Source: Dendrocalamus latiflorus | Lineage: Eukaryota > Streptophyta > Magnoliopsida > Poales > Poaceae | Assembly (NCBI GenBank): GCA_017311315.1 | Contig: CM029663.1 | Location: 37,274,622 to 37,338,621 of the forward strand | Direction: 5' to 3' | DNA length: 64,000 nt | Shown here: positions 11,657-21,160 of the stretch, in pieces | How positions within the stretch are numbered: position 1 is the first letter of the stretch | Layout: every line of letters starts with the position of its first letter | Position numbers and translations under genes: made by a program | Notes under the pieces: generated by a model | Told to the model about the DNA's origin: nothing | The model's input: the letters and a program-made list of their open reading frames with translations, nothing else | Databases searched by the model: none

Positions 11657-12074
11657 CACCCTCGGTTTTCCCCTCAACCCACGCCACCTTCCATAGTCGT
11701 AACACTCTCCTTGTCGAGCCCGAGCATCTCCCTCGCCGTGCGCGTGCCGTCTCTGAGTCTCGGCGCATCGTCAGCGAGCAATTGCCAAGCCTCCGGTCTT
11801 CCCCAAGCCGGCCGTCGCCTTGAGGATCTTCCCCGAGCCTTTGCGAACCTCGACCACCCTGTTTCCCGACGTTGATCAGCGCCGGATCGTCGTCGTCGTC
11901 GTCGCCGTTGCCGACTCATCTCCGGTCACCGTCGGTAAGTCTACCCGGTACCATCGTGATCCCCGTGTCGCTCTCTCTCTATAGCACCGTTCGTCGGCTG
12001 CCGCCGAGCGCCGGAGCCCCGGCGACTCCCAGGTCCAGAGCGCAGTCGCCAGCGACCATGTCAAGTCAGTGTTT

Positions 12075-12880
12075 CCAATAGTCGTAGAGTCTTACGACCG
12101 CCCTAGATTGTTTACGATCGATTCCAAACCCTTAGAATCCCGTACGACCATGTTAGAGTCCTTTTCGACCGTCTGCAATACCATACGACCACTTAAACTC
12201 GTTGTCGATCACTTTGAGTCAGGGTCGTAGGACCTGTAGCAGCTCTCGGCTTCAGCCGCTCAACCCATCCGTGTGGTCGTAGTCGTAAAACCCTTCTGTG
12301 TGGTCGTAGTCGTAAAACCCTTCCGTGTGGTCGAAGTCGTACGCGTCTGTGTGGTCGTGAGCGACTACGTGGTCGTAAATAGCCGGGTAGTCGTCAGTTC
12401 GGCTGTGGTCGTAAATCGACTACGTGGTCGTAACTTCTTCGATTTTGTAGTGGTCGTAGCACCCCCGATCATCTCAAACTTGTTGCCGTAGTCGCAAGCA
12501 ACTGTGTGATCGTATTCCGACTGCGTTGTCTCGTAGTCGTAAGACTTCTGCGTAGTCGTGAGTCTTCTGTGTAAGTCGTAAGTCTTCTGCGTAGTCGTAA
12601 GCTCCATCCGAGTGGTCGTAAGTAACCAGGTACTCGTCAGCTTGACCGTGGTCGCAGGCCCGACTACGTGGTCGTAGCACCTCTCGGTCGTAGCCCTCCG
12701 ATCGTGTTTGCCGTGGTCGTAGCCCTCCGATCGCGTTTGTCGTGGTCGTAGCCCTCCGATCGCGTTTGTCGTGGTCGTAGTCCCTCCGATCGCGTTTTCC
12801 GTGGTCGTAGCCCTCCGATCGCGTTTGCAGTGGTCGTAACCCTCCCGACCGCGATAGCCGTGGTCGTATCTCCCTCTCCG
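12075..12880 (+). repeat. GTCGTA-rich minisatellite in LTR family A
   Basis: The hexamer GTCGTA occurs about 23 times, mostly as GTGGTCGTA. From about 12686 it condenses into about six imperfect tandem units of about 29 bp, each with GTGGTCGTAGCCCTCCGATC. It lies inside the first predicted intron. It produces long repetitive frames on the minus strand (Arg/Asp/Thr/Tyr-rich) that are not genes. Confidence 0.85.
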
Positions 12881-13951
12881 ACCACGTTGATTCCCGAAGA
12901 CAATCTTTTTCTCCGATATAAAACTTCCAAAGGTCATAACTTTCTCATTTTAACTCCGATTTCAGCCATTCAAATTTCTAAATTCATCTAAAATCATGAT
13001 CTATCCAAATATGGCCTCTTTTGAATTTTTGGATTTTATTTGAATTTTGTTTGTATTTATTTGCTTTGTTTGCTTCGTCTTTTCCCGCGTAGATTCCAAC
13101 GTCGTCGACGATCCCTCCACCCAACAGCAAGAAGACCCAGAGAACCTGCAGAAAGGCAAGTCTCCTTTGATCATCTTGCAACCTATGTTTTTGAAATGTT
13201 TTAATTATTTCAAATTATGTGCATTGCTATTTACATAATACTCTAGTTCAATGTTAAGGAATTAGTTATTCCAATCTTGTTATACCCTCCGTTGAAATTG
13301 AGTGCCTTGTACCTTTGTCACCCTAGAACTTCCTTTGTCTCAATAATGAGATTATTACTAAATCATTGTGAATAATAGTATGGTAGTGAAATGCTTAGTC
13401 ATGCTATTTAATATATTTGAATTCTTGAAAAAAAAGGGAAATTAAGATTTATTGTTGAAACCCTGGTGTTTATAAATGTAGTGGCAATTGGAGTTGTCAC
13501 TGTTCTTTTAAAATAAAATAAAAATGTGAAAGTTGGTTTAGATTAGGGTGGATGGTTAGTTTGGGTTGGTGCAGAAAGCACGAGAACTTGTTAAGTGTAT
13601 GTTCCACCCTAGTCAATTAAGGACCGACGCTTGTGTTTGCCCAGACTGAGCACTACCGTACAACCACAAGTCTATATGGGTACGACCTAGCTGACTAACT
13701 TATGATAGTCTAGTTTAGGTGCCACCAGTGGAAAGTGGGTGCCAGGGATGGACTGGTTATTCACAGTGAGGGACAGGGATTTACTGTACTCATATGGCGC
13801 AAGAGGGGGCTTCGGTTCGGGCAGTTAGCCTACCTGCGGTGAAACCTCAGCGGGTGGTATCTAGCTAGATTAGAGTAAGGTAAAGGCTTTGTGATATTTT
13901 ATCTGGGTCTCATGCCAAAGGAAGCGTGTTGACTTTTAGGATAATTTATCT

Positions 13952-14022
13952 CTTGTGGGTAAAGTTGTACAACCTCTGCAGAGTGTAAAACTATTCGAAT
14001 AGCCGTGCCCACGGTCAAGGGC
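13952..14022 (+). other. Run of three short palindromes, LTR family A
   Basis: CTCTGCAGAG (13974-13983), CTATTCGAATAG (13991-14002) and CCGTGCCCACGG (14003-14014) lie in a row after CTTGTGGGTAAAG. The same run is in the two other long LTR families (26141-26205 and 58147-58186). It lies inside the second predicted intron. Confidence 0.65.
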
Positions 14023-14759
14023 GGGCAAGGAATGCATTCACATGGTAGATTTCTGGTTTTGGTTTTAAAATCAAATTTTTGAATTCCGAGAGTGGAGGGA
14101 ACTCTCGGAAGGGTATCCTGGCAGATGGAGCCAGAGAGGGTGGATGGAACCCGCAGTTTTAAACTTGATCAGTTGAAAAAGAATAACTAGTGTTGGTAGA
14201 TGGAACCTTCACTAGAGTATAATTGTTAGTTCTGTTAAAATCATTTACCTTAGTAAATTGATGCCTTCGAAAATAATTAGTAGCAATTGAAATTAAAATA
14301 TTGCTTTGTGCAAAAGAGCCATATAGCCTTCCTTTGTCAAGCCTTGCATCTATGCATTTTTCCCAAGACTTGCGGAGTACTTTATGTACTCACATGCTAC
14401 ACTCAAAAATAAATCTCAGAGGAAGTTGAAGCTCAAGAAGGTGACTACGACTACTGCTTCGCTTGTGGATGTGATGGATTCTTCCCAGAGAACTAGGTCG
14501 CGCTTCCCCAGTCAATTGACTGTGGCGTATTGATGGGTCGTCATCGATTTTATCTTTTGCTTCCGCTTTGTTTCGTGTGTGCGAGGTCAATGAAACCTCA
14601 GTTGTAATAATGAGACCTTTCGGTCAGTACTCTTAATTATTGAAATAAATCGTTGTTGGTGATGTTTTCCATTCTGTTTAACTGTGTGCACTAGCTTTGA
14701 TCTGGGACTAGTGCAGTAATACACAGAGGGTCCGGGTTTGGTAATCCGGGGGCCCGACA

Positions 14760-14764
14760 CGGAT
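14760..14764 (+). repeat. Target-site duplication CGGAT, right
   Basis: Matches 10754-10758. The gypsy coding sequence resumes here. Confidence 0.93.
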
Positions 14765-15620
14765 CGAGTCTCTTTTCCTGGCTATTTTTACTCCACAAGG
14801 CATTGAAGTTGATCAAGCCAAGATCATCGCTATCCAGAGTTGGCCGCCTCCTAAAACGGTCACACAAGTCTGGAGTTTTCTCGGGCTCACTGGTTTCTAT
14901 CGGCGTTTTGTTCGAGATTTCAACACCCTCGCTGCGCCACTGAATGAGCTTACAAAGAAGGGTGTTCCTTTTACTTGGGCCACCAAACACCAACAAGCTT
15001 TCGACGCTCTCAAAGATAAGTTAACACACGCCCCTTTGCTTCAACTTCCTGATTTCAGCAAGACTTTTGAATTAGAATGTGATGCTAGTGGCATAGGTCT
15101 TAGGGGTGTGTTAATTCAAGAAGGAAAATCTATTGCTTACTTTATTGAAAAATTAAGTGGACCTAGTTTGAACTATTCTACCTATGATAAAGAATTATAT
15201 GCTCTTGTTCGAACTTTGGAGACATGGCAACATTATTTATGGCCCAAAGAGTTTGTAATACATTCCGATCATGAATCCTTGAAACATATTCGAAGTCAAA
15301 ACAACCTAAACTGTAGACATGCTAAGTGGATTGAGTTTATTGAATCTTTTCCATATGTCATTAAATATAAAAAGGGCAAAGAAAATGTGATAGCTGATAC
15401 ATTGTCTAGGAGATATACCACACTTTCACAACTTGACCTCAAAATTTTTGGGTTAGAGACAATAAAGGAGCAATATGTGCATGATGCTGATTTTAAAGAT
15501 GTGTTGCTAAATTATCAAGAGGGAAAGGGTTGGAGTAAATTTGTTGTGCATGATGGGTTCGTATACCATGCTAGCAAGCTATGCATTCCTGCTGGTTCCG
15601 TTCGTCTTTTGTTGTTATAG
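14765..15620 (+). pseudogene. Gypsy RT thumb and RNase H
   Basis: After a short frameshifted piece, the frame from about 14800 reads GIEVDQAK, FLGLTGFYRRFV and APLNELTKKG (end of RT), then RNase H: FELECDASGIG (first Asp), YDKELYALVRTLETWQHYL (Glu), VIHSDHESLKH (Asp) and ENVIADTLSRR. It ends in TAG 15618-15620 in LLLL*EAHGGG, where Gln is expected. RNase H would degrade the RNA strand during reverse transcription. Confidence 0.87.
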
Positions 15621-15835
15621 GAGGCGCATGGAGGAGGATTGATGGGTCACTTCGGCGTGAAGAAGACCGAGGACATTCTGTCCCACCACTTTTATTGGCT
15701 AAAGATGAGGCGTGACGTCGAACGCTACATTGCTCGCTGCACCACGGGCCAAAAAGCTAAGTCACGACTTAACCCTCATGGTTTATACATGCCTCTTCCT
15801 GTTCCAACATACCTTGGGAAGATATTTCTATGGAC
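15621..15835 (+). pseudogene. Gypsy integrase N-terminal zinc domain
   Basis: Encodes MGHFGVKKTEDILSHHFYWLKMRRDVERYIARCTTGQKAKS. This is the integrase HHCC segment, but the second cysteine of CxxC reads Gly (CTTG). A frameshift between about 15810 and 15830 separates it from the integrase core. Confidence 0.82.
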
Positions 15836-17038
15836 CTTGTTTTAGGGCCTCCTAGAACAAAGAAGGGGAGGGATAGTATTTTTGTTGTCGTGGATAGATT
15901 CTCTAAGATAGCTCATTTTATACCATGTCATAAAAGCAATGATGCTACAAATGTTGCTGATTTGTTCTTTAAGGAAATTGTTCGCTTGCATGGTATTCCG
16001 AATACGATAGTTTCAGATCGTGATGCTAAATTTCTTAGTCATTTTTGGAGAACCTTGTGGGTTAAGTTGGGAACTAAGCTGTTATTTTCTATTACTTGTC
16101 ATCCCCAAACCGATGGACAAACTGAGGTAGTCAATACAACATTGTCTACTATGCTTAGGGCTGTGCTTAAAAAGAACTTAAAAATGTGGGAGGAATGTTT
16201 GCCTCATGTGGAATTTTCTTATAATCATTCGCTGCATTCTACCACAAAGAAATGCCCATTTGAGATTGTTTATGGTTTCATACCTCGTGCACCTATCGAC
16301 TTGTTGCCTCTTCCAGCTTCTGAGAAGGTAAATTTTGATGCGCAAAAACGTGCTGATTTGATACGTAAGATGCATGAGACAACTAAAGAGAACATTGAGA
16401 TTATGAATGCTAAATATAAAGTTGCTGGCAGTCAAGGACGCAAGCATATTACTTTTGAACCTGGTGATCTTGTGTGGTTACACTTGCGTAAAGAACGATT
16501 TCTTGATTTGAGAAAGTCTAAACTCATGCCTCATGCAGATGGTCCTTTTAGAGTGCTTGAACGTATTAATGATAATGCATATAAGTTAGACTTGCCTGCA
16601 GATTTTGGGTTTAGCCCCACCTTTAACATTGCAGATTTGCGATCTTGCTTGGGCGTGGAAGATGAGCTTGAGTCGAGGATGACTCCAATTCAAGAAGGGG
16701 AGGATGATGAGGACATCCTTTCCATAGATACAACTGTGCCAACTCCACAAGAAACTCAACAAACTGAAACTATGATACAAGGACCAATGACTCGAGCGCG
16801 GGCACGTCAACTTAACCATCAGGTGAATGCGTTCCTAAGTTTGCATACAAATATTTCAAAGAATGGCATACTACTTAATTCTTGTGATGATTTAATTGTC
16901 CTTAGGAACCGTGGTGAAGGACCACGCGAGCTCAAGTGTAGAAGTGGAACCGTCAAGCGCAATCCAAGTCCTGTTCGCGAGTTCGATTCAGATTCGGCCT
17001 TTGTAACAGCGTCTACTTCAAACGGCCATAACTTTTAA
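15830..17038 (+). pseudogene. Gypsy integrase core and C-terminus, running into the 3' LTR
   Basis: The frame covers the core: MDLVLGPPRTKKGRDSIFVVVDRFSK, then IVSDRDAKFLSHFWRTLW with the second Asp, CHPQTDGQTEVVN, and the Glu region before FEIVYGF. The C-terminal domain follows: FEPGDLVWLHLRKERF, ADGPFRVLERINDNAYKLDLP and FNIADL. From codon about 292 the frame crosses the PPT into the 3' LTR, so its last 110 or so residues (including GPMTRARARQLNHQV) are LTR-encoded. No chromodomain. The TAA stop is at 17036-17038. Confidence 0.87.
16692..16704 (+). other. Polypurine tract of gypsy element
   Basis: AAGAAGGGGAGGA directly precedes TGATGAGGAC, the 3' LTR start. It primes plus-strand DNA synthesis and lies inside the integrase reading frame. 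Confidence 0.9.
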
Positions 17039-17677
17039 TCCAAAAGGCTTCTCAGGGCCCGTGAGTACTCGCTGAAAAGCTCTTGGAGTCTACTTTCAGA
17101 TGGATCTGGTCACACCTCCAAACTCTATCCGCGCAGATCAGAAACTATGAAAGAAGACATATCACTTTTCCAATCCGAGTCAAAGTGGGCCGAGGGCCTT
17201 GTAACTTAGGCTATTTGGGCCGGTACTGTTCACATGAACAGTACCACGGCCGCATGAACAGTAACCACGATTAGTACCGCATCCCTTGTCATTAGATAAG
17301 TGCGGCTTTCCCTTCCCCTATTTAAGGAGGTCGCATCTCTTTAGTTTTCCTAGAGTTTATTCTTAAGATATTATTCTGCTTAGCAGTTTCGCCGCATGTT
17401 TAGTTGAGGAACCCCAACTTGTGAACTTAATCTTTATTCGCAATACAAATTCAGATTGCATCTTGAACTCTCTTGCTTGTGTTCTCGATTCGCTTGCAGG
17501 AGATAGCCTTCTTGGCGAGGTCAACCGTGTTCGGCACGGTTGATAACCAACGGAGCAGTGGTGTAGTGATTGCGAGGGGTTCGATCTATTTTGGTCGGAG
17601 CCTTTGGATCATCAACATCGAGTTCTCCACAATCGACTTATTAGTACCTCTCGGAAGATCGGGCCATCGTCACATTA
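16705..17677 (+). repeat. 3' LTR of gypsy element (973 bp)
   Basis: Starts TGATGAGGACATC and ends CGTCACATTA before the TSD CTATT. It keeps a segment of about 50 bp near its 3' end (about 17618-17668) that the 5' LTR lacks. TATA-like TATTTAAG at 17319-17326 and near-palindrome at 17222-17245 match the 5' LTR. Confidence 0.93.
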
Positions 17678-17907
17678 CTATTCGGACGCAGACTTTGCTG
17701 GCTGTAGGATAGATAGGAAGAGCACTTCTGGCACTTACCAATTCATTGGCACTTCTCTTGTCTCTTGGTCTTCTAGGAAGCAGTCCGGTGTTGCACAGTC
17801 CACTGCAGAGGCCGAGTACGTTGCCACAGCCAGTTACTGCAGCCAGGTACTTTGGATGGCTTCGACCCTGCGGGACTTTGGGTTAGTTATAGACAGTGTT
17901 CCACTCA
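17678..17907 (+). pseudogene. Sirevirus RNase H, first part
   Basis: Begins with the CTATT TSD copy (17678-17682). Encodes YSDADFAGCRIDRKSTSGTYQFIG, SWSSRKQSGVAQSTAEAEYVA and LRDFGL, the copia RNase H with its Asp and Glu residues. The frame is broken at 17913 by a minus-strand solo LTR and resumes at 18834. Confidence 0.88.
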
Positions 17908-17912
17908 TTTGT

Positions 17913-18828
17913 TGATAGGAACGGGGTCCCAATCTTCCAACAGGTTCTGGATATGTTCAATTTGGTGGAGGCGCGACACAAATCGATCCGGCTTCCGAAC
18001 AACACGTTCCGAACCCCGTAATCGCAGCACCACGTCTCCTCAGGTTATCAACCGTGCACAGCCCGGTTGACCTCACCAAGAAGGCTAATCCTCGCCTGCG
18101 AATCGAAGAACACAAGCAAGAACAAGGAAGAACACAACTGAATTGCAGATGTATTGATTTAGCACTCGAAAGTTGGGGTCTCACAAACCGATGAACGACG
18201 AAACTGTTTGAAGACAAAATAATCTAAACAAAACCCAAACCCTAATGGTGGGGGTGGCAGCTGGATATAGAGGAGTGAGGGGCGTGCAAAACCCCTGGAC
18301 ACGCCCTAATGGGCTCCAACACGATACAAAGCCAACAGCCCAAAAGACGGTGGCGCAGCACCCTAATAGATTCTGAACGCTCACTTGTTTCATCGATTCC
18401 TGTTGACTCAGAAGAAATTTTGACATGGGACTAGAGCCATTCGAAAGGTCGTCTTCTCAGATTTCCATCCATATGTAGAACATCCAAAACGGAGCCTGGA
18501 TGTGATCTGGGCGTCCGTTTTAGTGTGGCCTGGTCCTGGACTCCGAATTGGATTCGAAGTCGGCTTGAGTTGGGCCTCCAACATGATTCGACCGCCCTTG
18601 CTAGACTTGTGCTTCATGTTGTCGGGCTCACCTGGTTCCAGGTCCTCTCCATGGTTCCTAATCATAATTAAATCATTAGGTAGCAATCGATTCTCAAATG
18701 AACAAAAAGTAGTACTTAGGAACGAGCTCACCTGTAAATTCAATTGTCGGGCGCGAGCTCTAGTGATTGGTCCTTTAATGTCAAGTGGAGGAGTGTTGTG
18801 TGTATCTGAAGAAGTGATGTCCTCATCA
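17913..18828 (-). mobile_element. Solo LTR, 916 bp, minus strand, gypsy family related to 5558-17677
   Basis: Flanked by TTTGT at 17908-17912 and 18829-18833. Read on the minus strand it starts TGATGAGGACATC, exactly like the gypsy 3' LTR above. It then encodes GPITRARARQLNLQV, matching GPMTRARARQLNHQV in that LTR, and later the shared stretch GCCTTCTTGG and CACGGTTGATAACC. The two LTRs otherwise differ, so this is a related but distinct family. Removing it restores the Sirevirus RNase H frame at CDNTSA. Confidence 0.9.
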
Positions 18829-19064
18829 TTTGTGATAACACTTCTGCTATTAACATTGCTAAGAACCCAGTGCAGCATTCTCGGACCAAGCACATTGATA
18901 TTCGATATCACTTTCTTAGAAACCTTGTGGAGAAGGGTGATATAGTGCTCCAGTTTGTGGAGAGTGACCACCAGTTGGCTGACATCTTCACCAAGCCATT
19001 GGATAGCTCTAGATTTTCAGCCTTGCGGGGAGAGCTTGGGGTGGTTTGTCCTTATGGACTGTAG
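18829..19064 (+). pseudogene. Sirevirus RNase H, final part and end of pol
   Basis: Encodes CDNTSAINIAKNP, HSRTKHIDIRYHFLR and LADIFTKPLDSSRFSALRGELG, the characteristic C-terminus of copia RNase H, ending at TAG 19062-19064. This is the end of the Sirevirus pol. Confidence 0.88.
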
Positions 19065-20566
19065 TGAGGGAGAGCTCTATGCTTTACTGTCTTATCCTAT
19101 ATTTTATGCTCCTGTTCTCATTTTGTTGCATTGCATCGGGGTGCATTTGGGTTAGTCCTCTCAGCATAGATTAGAGTGTTTCTCTTGTCTAGTTGCTTAG
19201 ATTTCTTCCTCTCATTTTGTGACTTTAGGATGTTGCTTATTAGTTGTTCCTCTTCTCACTAGGTCGTGCTCACTCACTTCTTATAGGTTCTAGCAAGGGT
19301 TGGGCCACCCTTGGGTAGACAGGGAACGTGTTTGCTCCTTAGTATGTTAGATGAGCAGTTGATAGTCCTAGTATCATATGGGGTAGATAAGAGTCTGTCT
19401 GAGCCATAGTATCATCTATATCTTCTCTATGCTTTAAGGAATGCCTTTTCAGCTTTCTTTGCCAGCTTCTCAGCTTTTAGCTTTGGTTCAGGGGGAGTTC
19501 ATTTGAGAGCTTCTGGAGCTTAATATTGACATAACTCAACTTGAACTAAAAGTGCATCACATGTTGAGGGGGAGCTGGATTTTCTTGCATTTCAGCATTC
19601 TGCATTGTGATATAACTACATGGAGCCTTGACTATTATCCTTATATGACATGTTTACAATGCTTTACATCTTGCCATGATTTGTGCTTATTTGCTAGATT
19701 TATCATTACTTCATATGTTTCATCAAGCCTTTGCCATTGATAAGTTAATTAAAATTGCATAACTTGAATTAAGACATGTCATGTTAGCTCTTGAGACCAG
19801 TCTATCCTTAGTTATCCTCTTATGATTCATGCTATGTCAAATAGGCTAAGTTGAGCTTTGAATCTTTGTTGAGCGTTAGATTGAGCTATGCTAGGTTCTT
19901 GATGAAATCATGAGTTAGTACAACTATTTAAAAAGCAAAAAGATCTCTTTATGTGTGAAAAAAATGATCTCACCAATTCTTTCTCATGAGACTGCTTGCC
20001 ATTGCACTGGGCATGAACTCAGGGGGAGTTTTGGATGACCAAGATCATCTTCTTAAGCTTTTTGCTTGGAATGGTCGCATAAGGCTTGAGATCTAGCACA
20101 TGACTACAATTTTGGTTGGAAATGACCATTGGTTTCAAAGAAAAATGTGTCAATTGTGCTCAATTTGCTTAATTACAAAAAGATTAAAGTGTTTGACCAA
20201 ATGATTTATTCTTGAACTTGTAGCACTCTAAATTGACTCAATTCTAGCTTCTTGGTTCCACTTAGATTATTGACATGGCTTGCATCATCTTTGGATACCT
20301 CTAGCTAGACTTTGATCTTAAATGGCTTGACATGCTAAGAAATTCATCTAATATTTAGATTGTTACTTATGTGGCTTGGCTTGATTATGCATATCTTGTC
20401 ATGATCTAGATAGCATTCATATGTGTTATGGCTTGGTGTAATACTCAAAAGTCAATTTGGATAATCTTCATAGCTCTAATTGCTTAGCATTGAATAAAAT
20501 TCAGCCACACCATGCTTTATTTTCCTCCAAAGAACCTTGATGATTTTATTGCCAAAAGGGGGAGAA
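19065..20566 (+). other. Sirevirus 3' non-coding region with four purine boxes
   Basis: About 1.5 kb without a credible frame. GGGGGAG occurs at 19491-19497, 19568-19574, 20022-20028 and 20558-20564. The last, in CCAAAAGGGGGAGAATGG, is best placed as the main polypurine tract. Repeated PPT-like boxes here are a described feature of Sireviruses. An envelope-like frame, seen in some relatives, is not present. Confidence 0.75.
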
Positions 20567-20613
20567 TGGTGGAGAAAAAGCCACTTTTTGGGAGCTTTGG
20601 AGCCTTTGAGGAA
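20567..20613 (+). repeat. First about 47 bp of Sirevirus 3' LTR, truncated
   Basis: Starts TGGTGGAGAAAAAGCC just after the last purine box. It ends at about 20613 where minus-strand copia RT sequence begins. The rest of the LTR is deleted. The exact junction is uncertain by a few bases. Confidence 0.6.
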
Positions 20614-21160
20614 AACTTAAGTTTCCATTTAGGAAAGCTATTTTGACATCCATCTGCCATATCATATAATCAAAATATGCAGCAATAGCTAGAATGATCC
20701 GGACAGACTTAAGCATAGCAGCGGGTGAGAAGGTTTCATCATAGTCAACACCTTAAATTTCTTTGAAACCATTCGCCACCAATCGTGCCTTGTGGATATG
20801 AACATTTCCATCCATGTCTATATTTTTCTTAAAAACCCACTTGTACTCATGGTTTTCACGCCATCGGGTGGATCAACAAGTTCCAAACTTGATTATCATA
20901 CATAGATTGAATTTCGGATCTCAAGGCTCTAAGCCATTTCTCAGAGTCCGGGCCCATCATCGCTTCCTCATAAGTCTTAGACTCATCATTGTCTAACAAT
21001 AAAATGTCATGTTGATACCTTATCGGCAATTGACGTGGCCTTTCAGACCTACATGAGACTGGTGCCTTTTCCACAGGTTCTACAACATCTTGTACACTTT
21101 GTAGAGGTTCAGTAAGAGCTGAAACATTTTCTGATATCTCTCAAATTTCTTCGAGTCTCA
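20614..21160 (-). pseudogene. BARE-like copia RT, N-terminal fragment
   Basis: Encodes SKTYEEAMMGPDSEKWLRAL (21074-20856), then, with a stop and frame shift, the pattern NVHIHKARLVA and YMIWQMDVKIAFLNGN near 20640. It is cut before the catalytic YVDD box, so it could not be active. Confidence 0.8.

Larger units (their letters stand above)
11935..14496 (+). other. Predicted splice structure in LTR family A
   Basis: Donor CG|GTAAGT at 11935 and acceptor CGCGTAG| at 13092 define a 63-nt exon (13093-13155). It ends in AAG|GCAAGT, a GC-type donor. A second acceptor TCTCAG| at 14419 starts a third exon. The 63-nt exon is phase 1 at both ends. Joined to the third exon it stays open and acidic (for example EEVEAQEGDYDY) up to TAG 14494-14496. 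The same layout is in the 23617 LTR. Splicing is inferred from sequence only. Confidence 0.45.
10759..14759 (+). mobile_element. Solo LTR, about 4.0 kb (LTR family A), nested in gypsy RT
   Basis: Starts TGTCACATCCC and ends GGGGGCCCGACA, flanked by CGGAT on both sides. There is no PBS, PPT or coding domain between the ends, so this is a solo LTR left by recombination between two LTRs. Its layout parallels the 3.3-kb LTR at 23617-26923 and the 5.5-kb LTR at 54255-59772: AT-rich U3, GC-rich block after a TATA box, splice-like junctions, palindrome run and a conserved CACAGAGGGT...CCGACA end. These look like related Tekay/Del-type LTRs; the lineage call is inference. Confidence 0.88.
5558..17677 (+). 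mobile_element. Ty3/gypsy LTR retrotransposon nested in the Sirevirus
   Basis: Full-length insertion with 5' LTR 5558-6458, PBS 6461-6472, gag-protease-RT to 10758, RT/RNase H and integrase from 14765, PPT 16692-16704 and 3' LTR 16705-17677. Order PR-RT-RH-IN is Ty3/gypsy order. The integrase tail shows no chromodomain. Span is 12.1 kb, of which 4.0 kb is a later solo LTR (10759-14759). LTR ends are TG...TTA with a perfect 5-bp TSD. The LTRs are by eye roughly 90-95% identical apart from indels, so this is not recent. Gag-pol has in-frame stops and frameshifts. It resembles RIRE3/RIRE8-like grass elements, but this name is recalled and unchecked. Confidence 0.92.
1..20613 (+). mobile_element. 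Sirevirus-type Ty1/copia retrotransposon, interrupted and decayed
   Basis: Element parts lie at 1-5557, 17678-17912 and 18829-20613. The order is coiled-coil gag, zinc knuckle, protease (DSG), integrase, RT (YVDD) and RNase H, which is Ty1/copia order. The long coiled-coil gag and the 3' non-coding tract with repeated GGGGGAG purine boxes are Sirevirus hallmarks (family knowledge). The 5' LTR lies left of the window; the 3' LTR is almost wholly lost at about 20613. Many frames are broken, several by TGA or TAG where CGA, CAG or TGG is expected, as from C-to-T decay of methylated DNA. The element is split by a gypsy element (5558-17677) and a solo LTR (17913-18828). It cannot be autonomous. 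Confidence 0.85.

Noticed and set aside
12686..12880. Regular repeats that could suggest a CRISPR array
   Set aside because: Units are directly tandem without unique spacers, there are no cas genes, and the setting is a plant LTR.
12365..12937. Long minus-strand frames rich in Arg, Thr, Tyr and Asp
   Set aside because: They are translations of the GTCGTA minisatellite in a solo LTR. No domain and no start context.
19065..20566. Possible envelope-like gene of the Sirevirus
   Set aside because: No frame of useful length and no membrane segments; only purine boxes are seen.
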